Shown in pieces: positions 52,516-63,362 of a stretch of 64,000 bases of DNA. The stretch's first letter is position 1. Every line of letters starts with the position of its first letter. The stretch is taken from contig JANTQA010000015.1 in NCBI GenBank assembly GCA_027625915.1, positions 9,639,001 through 9,703,000 of the forward strand, read 5' to 3'. The notes below the pieces were generated by a model. That model was not told where the DNA came from. It was given only the letters and a program-made list of their open reading frames with translations, and ran no database searches. Both the position numbers and the translations under genes were made by a program. Source of the DNA: Anaeramoeba flamelloides. Lineage: Eukaryota > Metamonada > Anaeramoebidae.

Positions 52516-52634
52516 CTTAACAAATAAAACAGAAAATTTCAAGAAAAGGAAAGTTATTTTTTATAGAATTTAAGAAGTAAAAATGAAATTTGCTTAAATT
52601 TTCAGTTTATTTCTTAAATCAAAAACCTCTAGGA

Positions 52635-52691
52635 ACTTGATTGTACTTGAAGACACTTATTGGTACTTGAAACCACTTGAAATTACTCAGC
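52635..52691 (+). repeat. 10-bp minisatellite ACTTGANNNN
   Basis: There are five and a half units with an exact 10-base period: starts at 52635, 52645, 52655, 52665, 52675 and 52685. Most units read ACTTGA plus four variable bases. Similar short arrays are at 53248 and 62304. Confidence 0.8.
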
Positions 52692-52869
52692 AAAACTTAT
52701 CTAATTTCTAAATATTCCTTTAGAATTTTTGTCAAAGAATCATAATTTTCTTTATCATTAACCAATTTTATAATCAAATAATGAGCTTTTATTTTGAATA
52801 GTATAAAAGTTATCGTTGTTATTTTTTTTTTTCTATTTTATTTAATTATTTAATCCAAAATTTTCAATG

Positions 52870-53085
52870 ATTTTCATATAATAGGTAATCCTAAAGAAAA
52901 TGATCCATATCTTGATTTATTTCTAAGTTGGAATATTTTTTGTATAAGCTGCAAGAAAATAAATTTTTATTTATATTTTTCTCATAAACATACGAATATC
53001 TATTTAAATAATTTGTGCGTTTCTTAATTTTTGAATGGGGGTTGAACCCTTCCATTTTAAACATTTTTTATTGTTAACTTTTCTT
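52870..53085 (+). repeat. Dispersed repeat family B, copy 2
   Basis: Counterpart of the 35245-35460 repeat in the same orientation. Both share AAAATGAT, a TTTAAATAATTTGT-like block and the CCCTTCCATTTTAAA block. Confidence 0.6.
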
Positions 53086-53164
53086 TAATTTGAGGAGTGA
53101 CAAGAAAAAATTATAAATTTTCTTTGTATTTCGAAAATTAAAAAAAAAACTACCATTAGCTTTT

Positions 53165-53223
53165 CCAGAATTTAAACGAATTGAGCAAAATCTTTGATTT
53201 TTCTCTATTCTTCTGAAAATCTC
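53165..53223 (+). repeat. Palindromic repeat, copy near 53.2 kb
   Basis: CCAGAATTTAAACGAATTGA pairs with TTTTTCTCTATTCTTCTGAA across a short loop. It is followed at 53248 by two units of the 10-bp minisatellite (ACTTCACAGC, ACTTGATGAC). Confidence 0.75.
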
Positions 53224-53988
53224 TAGAAAATCTATGCAGTTAATAGCACTTCACAGCACTTGATGACACGACTGTTTAATTATGTTGTTGTTATGTCTAA
53301 TATTATTTAAATATTCTTGAATTTTTCATCTATAACATTTATTAATTAAGTTTTCTTTCAATCTTTCTCTAAATTGGTTAAGATTCATATTTAGTTCTAA
53401 TAATTCCAAGGTGTCTATTTCACAGTTAATATTTTCGTAATCTTTTTTTGAAAACTCTAATTATTTTGATATAGGTCCAAAACCAAGTTTTTTTAATTTC
53501 TTTTTGAGTTTATATCTTCCTTTCTATATTGATATTCTGACTTGGCCAATTTTTGCCTCGGTTTTATAAATAATTCTTGGGGGACTTTTATTAATTTTTA
53601 AAGATTTTGTTACTTATTTATTTATCCAAATATCACTTGAGTCAAAATCTTTTTGAGTTAGATTAAAGATTAACTAATCCATAAAATAACTGGCTAATAA
53701 ATATTGATATAAACAAAAAAAATGAATTTTATATTTATTAATTCTCAGCAAATAGAGTAAGTGAATTTTCATTTTTAAAATTCTTATAACAATTAATTGT
53801 AATATCATTTTCAATCTTTTATTTTAAACTTTGTGAAATTATGATCAAATATGGGTGCGAAGGAGAAATATTACTATATTATAAATTGACTTAAACAAAA
53901 ATACTAAATCAAATGAATTTTCAAGTATTGATGAAAGGAAATAATAAGAATCGTTATCTCATTCAAATGCAAAATACCAGTATAAATA

Positions 53989-54517
53989 AACTCCATTCCA
54001 AAAATTTGGACACACCCAAAATCAAAAATAGGCAAAAAAAACACCAATTTATTCTATTTTTCCAAACCTAATATAAAGCCACATTTAAGTTACCCAGTAT
54101 TAATGTTTTAATAAGTAATCATTTTAATCCAAATAAAAGAAACAAATATAAAACTCAAAAATAAAAACAGGTGTGTCCAAAATAATGAAACGAGCTGAAC
54201 AAAAAATGTATTGGTAAATTTGTTGAAATTTCACCAACAATTGTTGATCGATCAAATGTTAAGATGCCATCTACCAATTGTATGTTGTTTTTTAATTTAG
54301 CAAACTCTACACTAACCTTCTATCAACCATTGAAAAAAAATTTTCAGATCTAAGGAGACAGATTACTTAACTTCAAAAAAGGAAATGAAAACAAAACAAA
54401 AAAGAAAAAAAATGAAAATAGTTTGTAAAATCAAAATTTTTTCTAAATTGAATTTAAAGCGTAGTATTGTTATTCTTCCAACTGTTTAAACTGTGTCCAA
54501 ATTTTTGGAATATAGTT
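53989..54517 (+). mobile_element. 529-bp Tc1/mariner-like MITE, copy 2
   Basis: The ends are ATTCCAAAAATTTGGACACA and its near-exact inverse, flanked by TA at 53987-53988 and 54518-54519. It is homologous along its whole length to the 41999-42529 copy in inverted orientation, and has no coding capacity. Confidence 0.9.
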
Positions 54518-54773
54518 TACAATAAAAGAAATTCGAATAGGTTTTTTAAAAATAAAAGATATTTTTATTAAACCAGTGAAAATATAGAAAAATAATAAAA
54601 AAGTTTTGATAATAAATTAATTAGATTTAAAACTTGAATAAATATAAAATAAATTTTTGTTTTTATTAAAAAAAAAAACAACAAAAAAATTAAAAAAAAT
54701 AATAAATTTTCAAAAAAAGAATCCAAATTCCCTAAATCTAAAAAAAAAAAAAATAAAATAAAAAAAAAATCAA

Positions 54774-57271
54774 TTAATTATTATCCTGGAATAAATTAAA
54801 AAAATAGGAAACTGTTAAAAGAATAAGATTAGTTTCTTCTGTTGTTTTAGTTGTTAAAATGTAATGAGGGGTGAAAACCTTTTTTTTTTTTTTACCAATT
54901 TTAAAAACGTTTTTTTGTTTTTTGTCTTGTACAATTAACCAATTTTTCTGAAAATAAAACCTGTACCATTTATTCATTCTAACTCTAAAGCTAAAGCGGT
55001 TTCGTTCGATTAGGAAGAACCCAGGTTCCAAAGTATCATCGTCGCCTGTGGCAATATAAATTAAAAATAATATTGTTCCTTTTTGCCAATATGCAAGCAT
55101 AATATCCTTTAAGGTTTTTTCACCAATAATTAACTCTTTTTGGATTCTATAATAGGTAGTAAAATAAGACTTTTCAGTTTCCCAGGGTTGTAATAAAGAG
55201 GGGAAAACTGAGAGATTTATTTGCTTATTTAAGAGATTATTTTTTTTCTTGGCGCTATTCTTATTGTTGTTCTTTTTGTTATTGCTATTCTTTTTATTCT
55301 CTCTCCTTCTTTTGAGCTTTCTAATCCAAGACGTGAAATTTTCTGTTTTCTTTTCTTTTTCAACAGATTCTTTAACCCTGTGGGTATTTCACCATTGTTT
55401 TGGAGAATTTGCAAAAATGCATAAATTATTACCCTACGGTCATTGGGGTTTTTTGTTTCAATATAAACAGTGTTTAAATTGTCGTCCACTAATTGGAATC
55501 GTCTCATTCGTTGGTTGTCGACATTTAAATGGAGATTTTGATCTTTCCATTTCCTCTTATAAATTTCCCCAACGCCGTTGATTAGGATTTTAAAGCCTAA
55601 CTCTTCCAAAAACAGTTTTCCTTTTCGAAATATTTCATTCCCAGAATTGTCCACTGAAATGTCCCAATTGCAATTGCCCGTTTGCAACCACTTTTCACTT
55701 TCTTTGAATGCACGGTAGTGCCTATTGCAAGTTCTTTTAATCATTTTCTTTCCCTTGTTTATCAACTCGGTTGGGTTTTCCAAATGTAATTCCCCAAAAT
55801 CGCTTGTTCTTCGTTTAATAATCCTTTCAACGGGGATAGTACCATCGTTCTCCATTAGATATTCGAAAAAAAAGGATTCAAATAATTTTATTTGAAAATC
55901 GTTTTTAATTAGTCTTGCCAAAATGCTATTTGGTGTTTGATCACTTTGCTTATCCTTTATTCTTGATTTAGATTTGTCATTTTGCTTGGGTAAAATTTCC
56001 GTGTTGTCATGGTGTGAAAAATAATTCATTAAGGATGTTAAATAGGATTCGTTCTCGTTTTTTGGTTTATATTCATAATGCGATAAAATTCCACTTAGAT
56101 TTTTGCTTGCAACAGTTTTCTCGTTTTGGGCTTTTTGTAATTCTTTGGATTCTTCTAAATCCCAATAGTTCAATTTTTTATTCGCCTTCGTTAACCATTT
56201 TGAGACAATTGTTTCATTATTTCGAATTAATCTTAATTTTTTTTTTTTATCTTTTGTATTTTTTTTTATTTGTTGAATTATTTTTATTAATTCTTCTTCA
56301 TTTAAATTTTCATCTCCTTCTTCCTCTTTTTCTTTTTCTTTATCTTTATCTTCTTCAGATTCATCTTCCTCTTCTTTTTCTGTTTCGTCTTCATCTTGAT
56401 TACCATCTGAAGATAAGTTAGAGTGGTTTTCTTCCTTATTAGATTCTGAATCTGATCCTGATCCTGATCCTGATCCAGATCTAGATCCTGACTCCGAACT
56501 AGAATTTGAATCTCGGGATTTTTTAGAATTGCTGCTAGAACTTGAACCAGAATCATTTGAAGAATAATTAAGGTGTATTTTTTTCAATTTTTTTTTGAAT
56601 TTCTTTGCTTGCTCTTTTGAAAAAGTGTTTTCATAATTATTTGGATTTTCTTGATCATCACTTTTCTTGGATTTGATAATCGAGTTAAATACTACGTTGT
56701 CGATCAAAACTGTTGGTTGTATATTTTTTAAGATCTTTTCTGTTTCAGTTTGTTTAATGAGTTCTTTGCAATAATCAAAATTTAAATCTAAATCTTCTTC
56801 AAGCAAAATGACTGTTCGGAATTCTTGTTTTTCATTTTTAAATGGCCCCGTCTCTTGGTATTTTTCCATCAGTATTTTCAGGCTTGGCAAGAGATATTTT
56901 TCTGCTTTGTGTGGGTTTTGAAGGATTTTCTCTGGTTCAAAGATTTGATCTAAATCTAATTTCATTTCTTGATTTAAAAAGACTCGAAAAGTGGTTAGGT
57001 TCTCCATTTTTTGTGTAACACGCTGTTGGCTAAGCACAAATTTGATTTTTTGGGTTGGCCGTAAAATGTTTGCCATTTGGACTAAAAACAATGCAGACGG
57101 ATCAACTATTTACTCGAAGGTTAGATCTTGCTGATTGACAAGCAATTGGATCCATTTTAAGACCTCTTCTTTGGTTATTTTGAGTTCTTTTTTCTTTCGG
57201 ATCGCGATCAACTTGCGAAGTGACTTTGGATCATAGTTTTCAATAGTTTGAAAAATTTTTGAGTTTCTCAT
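54774..57271 (-). CDS. Unrecognised protein with Ser/acidic linker and PH-like C-terminus (frame change near 3' end)
   Basis: Exon 1 (57271-57114) starts ATG and encodes RNSKIFQTIENYDPKSLRKL onward. An 84-bp intron (donor GTAAAT, acceptor TTTGTGCTTAG) joins in phase to exon 2 at 57029, giving LTFDQQRVTQKMENL. The middle has Ser/Gly/Asp and Glu/Lys-rich repeats (about 56250-56560). It is followed by a conserved-looking domain with W, C and aromatic residues (about 55400-55920; NWDISVDNSGNEIFRKGKLF). That frame stops at 55229. A frame shifted relative to it is open from about 55400 to the TAA at 54774 and looks truly coding: RVKESVEKEKKTENFTSWIR, later MNKWYRFYFQKNWLIVQDKK. The change of frame means a missed very short intron or an indel. 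I do not recognise the family; the final part resembles a PH fold only weakly. Confidence 0.65.
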
Positions 57272-60200
57272 TGGTTTTGTTACAGAGTGCTAATTATTCG
57301 AAGATTAAGCAAAGAAAAAAAAGGCAAATTATGAAAAGTTCTTTCTTAGGGTTAATAAAGAGATTTAAATGTTTCAAAAAGGGTTGGCTGGAGAGATACG
57401 ATCTAAAATCAAGAGCAAAAATTTAATTACAAACTTTTTAAAAAAAATAGAAATTCTCAAACTTCAATCACTTATTCGAATTGGTTCTCTTTTTAAAATT
57501 GGGAATTAATTGTACCCTATTTTTTAAAAAGGAAATATGTTATTTTTTGCTTTTACTTTTTTTGAACCCAACGGTTTTATCTCGATTGCAGTGGAAAAAA
57601 ATCGAAAATTACTTTAAAAAATCCCACAAAATTCTCCAGACTCGTTTGCTTGCAACAGAAAAAAAACAAAATTTTTTTTTTATTTTTTCTTTTTTTGTGT
57701 TGGAGATTTCAATTTTTTGATCTCTTTGAATAAAAAACATCTTTGTTGTGTTTTTTTGAGAAGAATTTCGATTGAAGATAACAACAAATCGCCTCAAGAT
57801 CAAATTTCAACCCAATGAACAAATGAAAAAAAAAAAAAAAACAAAACATTGGTTTTTTTGAATTTTGTAATTCTTCTTTGTGTTGTTTTTTTTACAGAAA
57901 TGCTTAAAAAAACCACCTTTGCTCTTGTTTTTGATTTTAATAACAAAAGAAAAGAAATCGCCAAAATCCACAACCAATCCATACTGTTACAGAATAAAAA
58001 AATCTAATTTCAAGTGAGACCATATCTGAACATAATTACCAAAATAATGCTTTCCAAAATGGCTTCAATTAAAAACAAACAGGCTAATTGGTTTGGTTGA
58101 TTCACATTTTTTCGAAAAAACTAAAAAGAATAGCATCAACTCAAAAAACTAACAACAAAGTACCAAATTCGAAAAAGAATTTAGTACAGTATTGACACAA
58201 AAATAACGCTCTTTTTGAAATGTCTCTATTAAAAACCAGCAAATGGAAATACACCCATACCCTGGAATGCTTACCCACTCTGTATTTGTTTGTCACACAA
58301 AATGGACAATAAGGTATTTTTTATTACTGTTATTTTCCAATTAAACAAGAAAATTTTTAGTTCACACTCCAAAATATTTTCCTAGTTTAAAGTTGAAGTA
58401 AAACCAATGATTTTAACAACACCGTTTAGAACTGGTATTTTTAGACATTAAATTAAACTTCCAGAGTTAACTCAAAGATAAAATTTTTACTCCTAATTTG
58501 ATTGTAGCAGTAAAAATTAATATTCATTTTGGAAATTGAAATAAAAATTTTCATTTATTAATTGGAAAATAAAAGTGTTCCCTAAAATACCAAAATCTAA
58601 AAAATGAAATTTAAGGGATTAGTTTCACACAAGATCCGTCTTTAATGAAAGTGTGCTGAAACTGGTGATAAATGATACTAGTGCTCCATGGTTTAAATGG
58701 GACTAAAAAATCTATTAGAACATTACTGGTCTTTGAATTATTAATCGCAAAATATTTTCACTTCATTTTCAATTTTTCTTTTATAAATAGAGTTCTATAG
58801 AAGTAATATTGTAATTTGAAAACTCTATTTGATAAAGGAAATTGAAAATTAATTCAAAATTTTTCCCATTTGTAATTCAAATACCAGAATTGAACAATAA
58901 ATTAGGGTTTTTACTAAATCTTTTTGTATAAAATGAATTACTGAACAGAAATCCAAAAATCGATTTTTTTTTGTTTAAATTTTACAAGATCAGTCATTTT
59001 TTTAGGAATTATTTTTACAGAAAATGAATTACGCAAGAGAAATCCCTCAATAGATGATTTTTTTTAAATCAAAAAGATCAAGAAATCAATAAAGTATTTT
59101 AATTCAAAAAATTGAAACAAAACAAAAAAATAATAGTTTTGGCTTTCATCCTTTCCTTTTTAGAGTCTCATGATGAGTACCACGAATTGTTCATAGATAT
59201 CAATTTTTATCGGATTTCGAGTCTTCTTTAAGAGTTCATCTTATGTGGATAAGATAACATAAATAATTTGTTGTTTACTGTAGTATACTAACCTAAAACA
59301 ATTTTCTTATCTCTTAAAGCTTTGTTTTTATTAAAATTTGTTTCTTCCCAGAGAGTTATCAATCTTCGGAGTTAGCTTATTTGTATTATTACTTTCAAAT
59401 TATTAAAGTTTACAATTTTTCCTTTAGAACTGTCATTTTGTCAAAAAAAAATTATCAAAAAATTATATTTCGTAACAGAAATTACATAATATCATTTACA
59501 AAAAATAAATTCTTATAAAACACTATTCCGTAAAATCAAGTCCAGAACATAAATTAAATAATAAACGCTTGAAAAAAATCTAATCTCAAAAAATGGAGGA
59601 ATATCTTTTTGATTTTTTAATTACATTTTCTGTTTCTACTTGAGATATTTAATCAAAATCTGAGTTTTTATTTCAAATATTTTTTTTTTGATTAGAATAG
59701 AAATCATGAAAATTCCTATTATTAAAAATTTCAAAAGTCATTACAATTAAAAAATGTTATTTCGTAATTTTTATTTTTCTTTTGAGGTCGAGCCATCACC
59801 GTTAAAAATAATTTTCTGGAATAAAAAAAAAAAAAAATTGTAATTTTAATGAGTGTTTAATAACAATCAAAAACTAACAAACATTTGATGAAGCAAGATA
59901 GATCTCCAAAAATCAACTATCAAAAAAGAGGATATTTTTAGAAAAAAACGGCCAAAGAGCGACACTCAATTTCCAATTAGAATGGCACCTATCTATCATG
60001 TTGAAAACAGCTGTGTTGTTTCTGGAGTTTCTCTCTTTGGCTGCTTTTTGAGATCTCAAAGATTTTTTTTTCCATTTTTTTCATTTCTCAAATAAGGTAT
60101 TGTTTTCTCAAGAATCTTACAAAACCATTGGCCTGTCAAATATAAAGTGTTACAATCTAATCACAACTTAGATCAAATCAAATTAAATTGATTGTTATCT

Positions 60201-61216
60201 TAAATAAAACAATTTGTTTTAAATTAAAGAATGTTAGCATTTTGGAAATTTGAAAAAAGAAACAAGTTATTTTTGATTGTAAAATTGATTTTTAGGAATT
60301 TAGAATGCTTTTAAACTTTTTTTTATTTATCGAATTTTTTGTCTAAGAGATCCAATGAAATTTTTTTATTTTTTTTTTGAATTTTTTCAATTCTCAATTT
60401 TTTTTTTATTGGAATTTTTTCAATCAAAAAAAGGGCAATATCACAATACCCTTTAGTTTCAAGTCACCCCTCGATGATGGGGCAAATATATGGTAAATGA
60501 CTAGACCCTTAAATCTAAACATTGAAACCAAAATAATATTGTTCTAATATTTAAAAAATTAAGGTTGTGAACTTGCAAAAATTAACTATTTTTTCATTTT
60601 TGATTTTCAAGATTTAAATTATAATTATCAACATAAAAATAAGAAAAATTTATTATTTTTGTTTTCTTTCTTAGAATATTGTTTCATTTTAAATATATTT
60701 ACAAGTTAGGAAAATATGATTCATCAAAAAGTTCTATTTGATAATTAATGGTTTTTTTAAAATAATCCCCCCCCCCCCCCCTTTTTTTTTTTTTCTACAT
60801 GTTTATATTTCAAAGCAAATTTAAAGAAACATAAATTTTAACTTTTAGGTAGTCTGAATATTGATAACTCAATCTTTAAAATTTTGTCTTCATTTACAGA
60901 TTTTTTTCTGAAATTGTTAAGGGGTATTGCCAACCCAACGTGCATTTTACATTCATGAGATAAAATTTGATTTAATATATTAAAAATAAAAAAATTCAGC
61001 ACCATTGGAACCACATGGAAATAATATAATTTATCTTCAATTGTAACAACCTTTTACCTTCAGGCTTATACACAGAAGGTTATATCATTTTAAATTGACC
61101 AAACATATAACAAATTCAAGATGAGACAAACTACCTTACATACGATATAACTAAGTGTATTGTATATGAGAAATAGAAAATCGAATCTTGGCTAAAATAA
61201 AATCATTTTCTAAATT
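57272..61216. other. Intergenic region, nothing recognised
   Basis: About 3.9 kb of AT-rich spacer. Short frames near 57480-57980 are T-rich and unconvincing. A 15-base C run at 60767-60781 is exceptional for this DNA. No RNA gene is supported. Confidence 0.5.
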
Positions 61217-61479
61217 GAGATGCGAAAGAATTGATTTCTTTGAGGAATATTAATATACCAATGTCACATTCAGATAGAGAGAGAAAAAAGGTATTTGCAA
61301 GATTAAATTGTAAAACAATATGGAAATTTATCAAGATAATTAGTTTTTGGTCAAAATTGTACCCACCCAAATTTCGATTGTTTATCACAAATTTGTATTT
61401 TCACCTGTTAATGAAAAACGCTTTTAAACAATTAAAAATGATTAATGAAAAAATCTTATCCAATTTAAAAAAAAAATAA
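61217..61479 (+). CDS. Orphan exon-like coding stretch
   Basis: The frame is open from 61219 and includes an ATG at 61261 (MSHSDRERKKVFARLNCKTI). It ends at a TAA after about 73 residues. Its composition, with Trp, Pro, Cys and a basic helical end, looks more like coding than the surrounding DNA. It may be the last exon of a gene whose other exons I cannot find, or a remnant. No family is recognised. Confidence 0.25.
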
Positions 61480-61806
61480 GATTTTTTTTTTGATAGTATT
61501 TTTAATCATATTTATGATAAAAAAAATCTTCAACCCCCTTAATTATTTCATAATAATATTTTTTGTTAATTAATAATTATTTCTATTTTTCTTTCATTCC
61601 TTTTATTTATTGTTTTTTTTTTTTTTTTCAAAAATTAAGTCCAACAAATAATAATAAAAATAATAATTTTTGAATAGGAACGAATAAACTAAATTAACCC
61701 CTGTTTATCAATTATATATATAATTTAAGAAATAAACCAAAACTTTATTTAATTATCTGTTTATTTTCCCTATTAAAAATTAAAAAAAAAAACACGATTG
61801 ACTTAT

Positions 61807-61864
61807 CCAGAATTTCAAAGAAAATAGTAAAATCAAATATTTTACTCTATATTTTTGAATTCTG
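61807..61864 (+). repeat. Palindromic repeat, copy near 61.8 kb
   Basis: CCAGAATTTCAAAGAAAATA, a short loop and TTTTACTCTATATTTTTGAA then TTCTG form an imperfect hairpin. Confidence 0.75.
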
Positions 61865-61937
61865 AAAAAAAAACAAAAACTGCAATTAGCCTTTCTTGTG
61901 TTTTCTGTTTATTTGTAAAGTGTTATGGTTTTTTTGA

Positions 61938-61991
61938 GGTTTTCTATTTTATTTCGAAAATCAATAGATTTTCGAAATAAAATAGAAAACC
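61938..61991. repeat. Perfect 54-bp palindrome
   Basis: Two exact 25-base arms (GGTTTTCTATTTTATTTCGA then AAATC, and the inverse) are separated by AATA. The arm sequence is the same module seen near 40990 and 52440. Confidence 0.9.
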
Positions 61992-62129
61992 CAAAAAACC
62001 TAAAGAATATCAAAAGATTTTACGGATAAAAGAGAAAGCCCCAAGAAAATTTTGGTTAGCCTTTTTTTTTTTTAAATTCGAAATAAAAAGAAAATTTCTG
62101 AAATTAAAAAAATACCACTATGAGGGGTT

Positions 62130-62188
62130 TTCAGGATTTTAGAGAATTGAATAAAATGGTAGACTTTACTCTATTTTTTTGAATTCTG
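62130..62188 (+). repeat. Palindromic repeat, copy near 62.1 kb
   Basis: CAGGATTTTAGAGAATTGAA, a loop, then CTTTACTCTATTTTTTTGAA and TTCTGG. It is the fifth clear copy of the family. Confidence 0.75.
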
Positions 62189-62330
62189 GTAAACCATGGT
62201 TAGGTTTTTTTTAGTTTCTGGAATTAACCAAAAATTTATTTAAATTTTCAGTTTATTTCAAAAATTAGTAAAAAAATCTATGTACTCTACCACGATCCAT
62301 GGAACTTCAAGGCACTTCCTCAAACTCTAA

Positions 62331-63362
62331 CAAATTTTTTTAGAGTTTTTTATTCAAGTTGCAATACGAGATAAGATTGTAAATCAGAGGATAACTTTCC
62401 TTTTCTCCCTTTTTTTTTAAATATTTTTAAACAAAGACAAGAAAAAGAGCAAGAAAAGCCAGAAATAAAAGAAAGACAAAAAATAATAAATTAAAGTCAA
62501 AACTTAATTTAAACTCGGGTCTTTCCCAGGGAATATTAAAAAAGTCACATTTTTCTACAAAATAGACTTTTTTATTAGATTGAAAATGGCATTAAACACA
62601 TCTATTGTTAATAATAACAAAAATAAATATTCAATTTGGCTTGTAGAATAAATAATTATAATACAGAAAATAAATAAAAACGATAAAAAAACATTAAAGA
62701 TTTATTACAATATTATTTTTTTATGAAAATTTTGAGAAGGTGGATAAATAATATATTTGATTTCACAAATAGAACCCCAATTACTATTTTTTAGTAATTA
62801 GAAATATTATTTTTGTAGTATAACATTTTCCAGCATCATTCGTGTTCATAAATCAAAATTAAATAGAAATAATGATTATAACAAAACAAATATATATTAT
62901 AAAATAAATAATTTTTAAATTGTTGTTTAAAAAAAAAAAGAGAGGGATAATATATATCTGAAAACGGATTAGAAAATACATTTTTAACATTAACTAATAC
63001 ACAAAAATAACTGCTGTCATTTCTGTTTTTTTTTTTTTTTTTTTTACACACCATTTCTTTATTCAAATATAATACCAAAAATTTGTTACAACAACAAATA
63101 ATTTGAAATTAATATCTCGCATAATAATAATTTTTTTTTTTTAATTTAGTGAATGAAAAAAAAAAAGCCGTATTTCAAATAATGTAATTATACAAAAATA
63201 GAGAGCACCTTTAATGATAAAATCACCGAATCTATTTCAGAAGACAAAAATCTCGTACCAAAAAATGGAAAATTTGATATTTTTTTAAAGAATTAACATT
63301 AAAAAAGCACTATTTTTTTGGGATGGTTCAAACAAAAATCACTATTTAGGTATTTCAAGTTA
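62331..63362. other. Intergenic region, nothing recognised
   Basis: AT-rich spacer downstream of the RING gene. Short frames near 62840-63080 are unconvincing. Confidence 0.5.

Larger units (their letters stand above)
50186..53988. other. Intergenic region with dispersed repeats
   Basis: No gene is recognised. It includes the empty-site copy of a repeat at 52408-52515, the 10-bp minisatellite at 52635-52691, the family-B copy 2 and a palindromic repeat. A run of nine G occurs at 52390-52398. Confidence 0.5.
61740..62330 (+). repeat. Composite repeat block: palindromes, GTTTATTTC modules, 10-bp array
   Basis: The block contains two palindromic-repeat copies (61807-61864 and 62130-62188), the perfect 54-bp palindrome at 61938-61991, several TTTTC-GTTTATTTC modules like that at 52440-52500, and a 10-bp-period array at 62284-62330 (for example ACTTCAAGGC, ACTTCCTCAA). 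The same order of module then minisatellite occurs at 52440-52691 and 53165-53270, which suggests one composite element. Confidence 0.65.

Noticed and set aside
56014-56556. Leu-rich + frame and Lys/Asp-rich - frame in the unrecognised gene
   Set aside because: They are shadows of its Ser/Asp and Glu/Lys repeats; the main frame explains the region.
57481-57982. Short frames upstream of the unrecognised gene on both strands
   Set aside because: Phe/Leu/Lys-rich composition, no family, and consistent with T-rich spacer DNA.
59165-59290. ATGATGA that could be a C/D snoRNA C box
   Set aside because: No matching D box or terminal stem is visible at a suitable distance.
60430-60935. Possible inverted ends around GGGCAATATC and GGTATTGCC
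   Set aside because: Only about nine bases match, too few to support an element.
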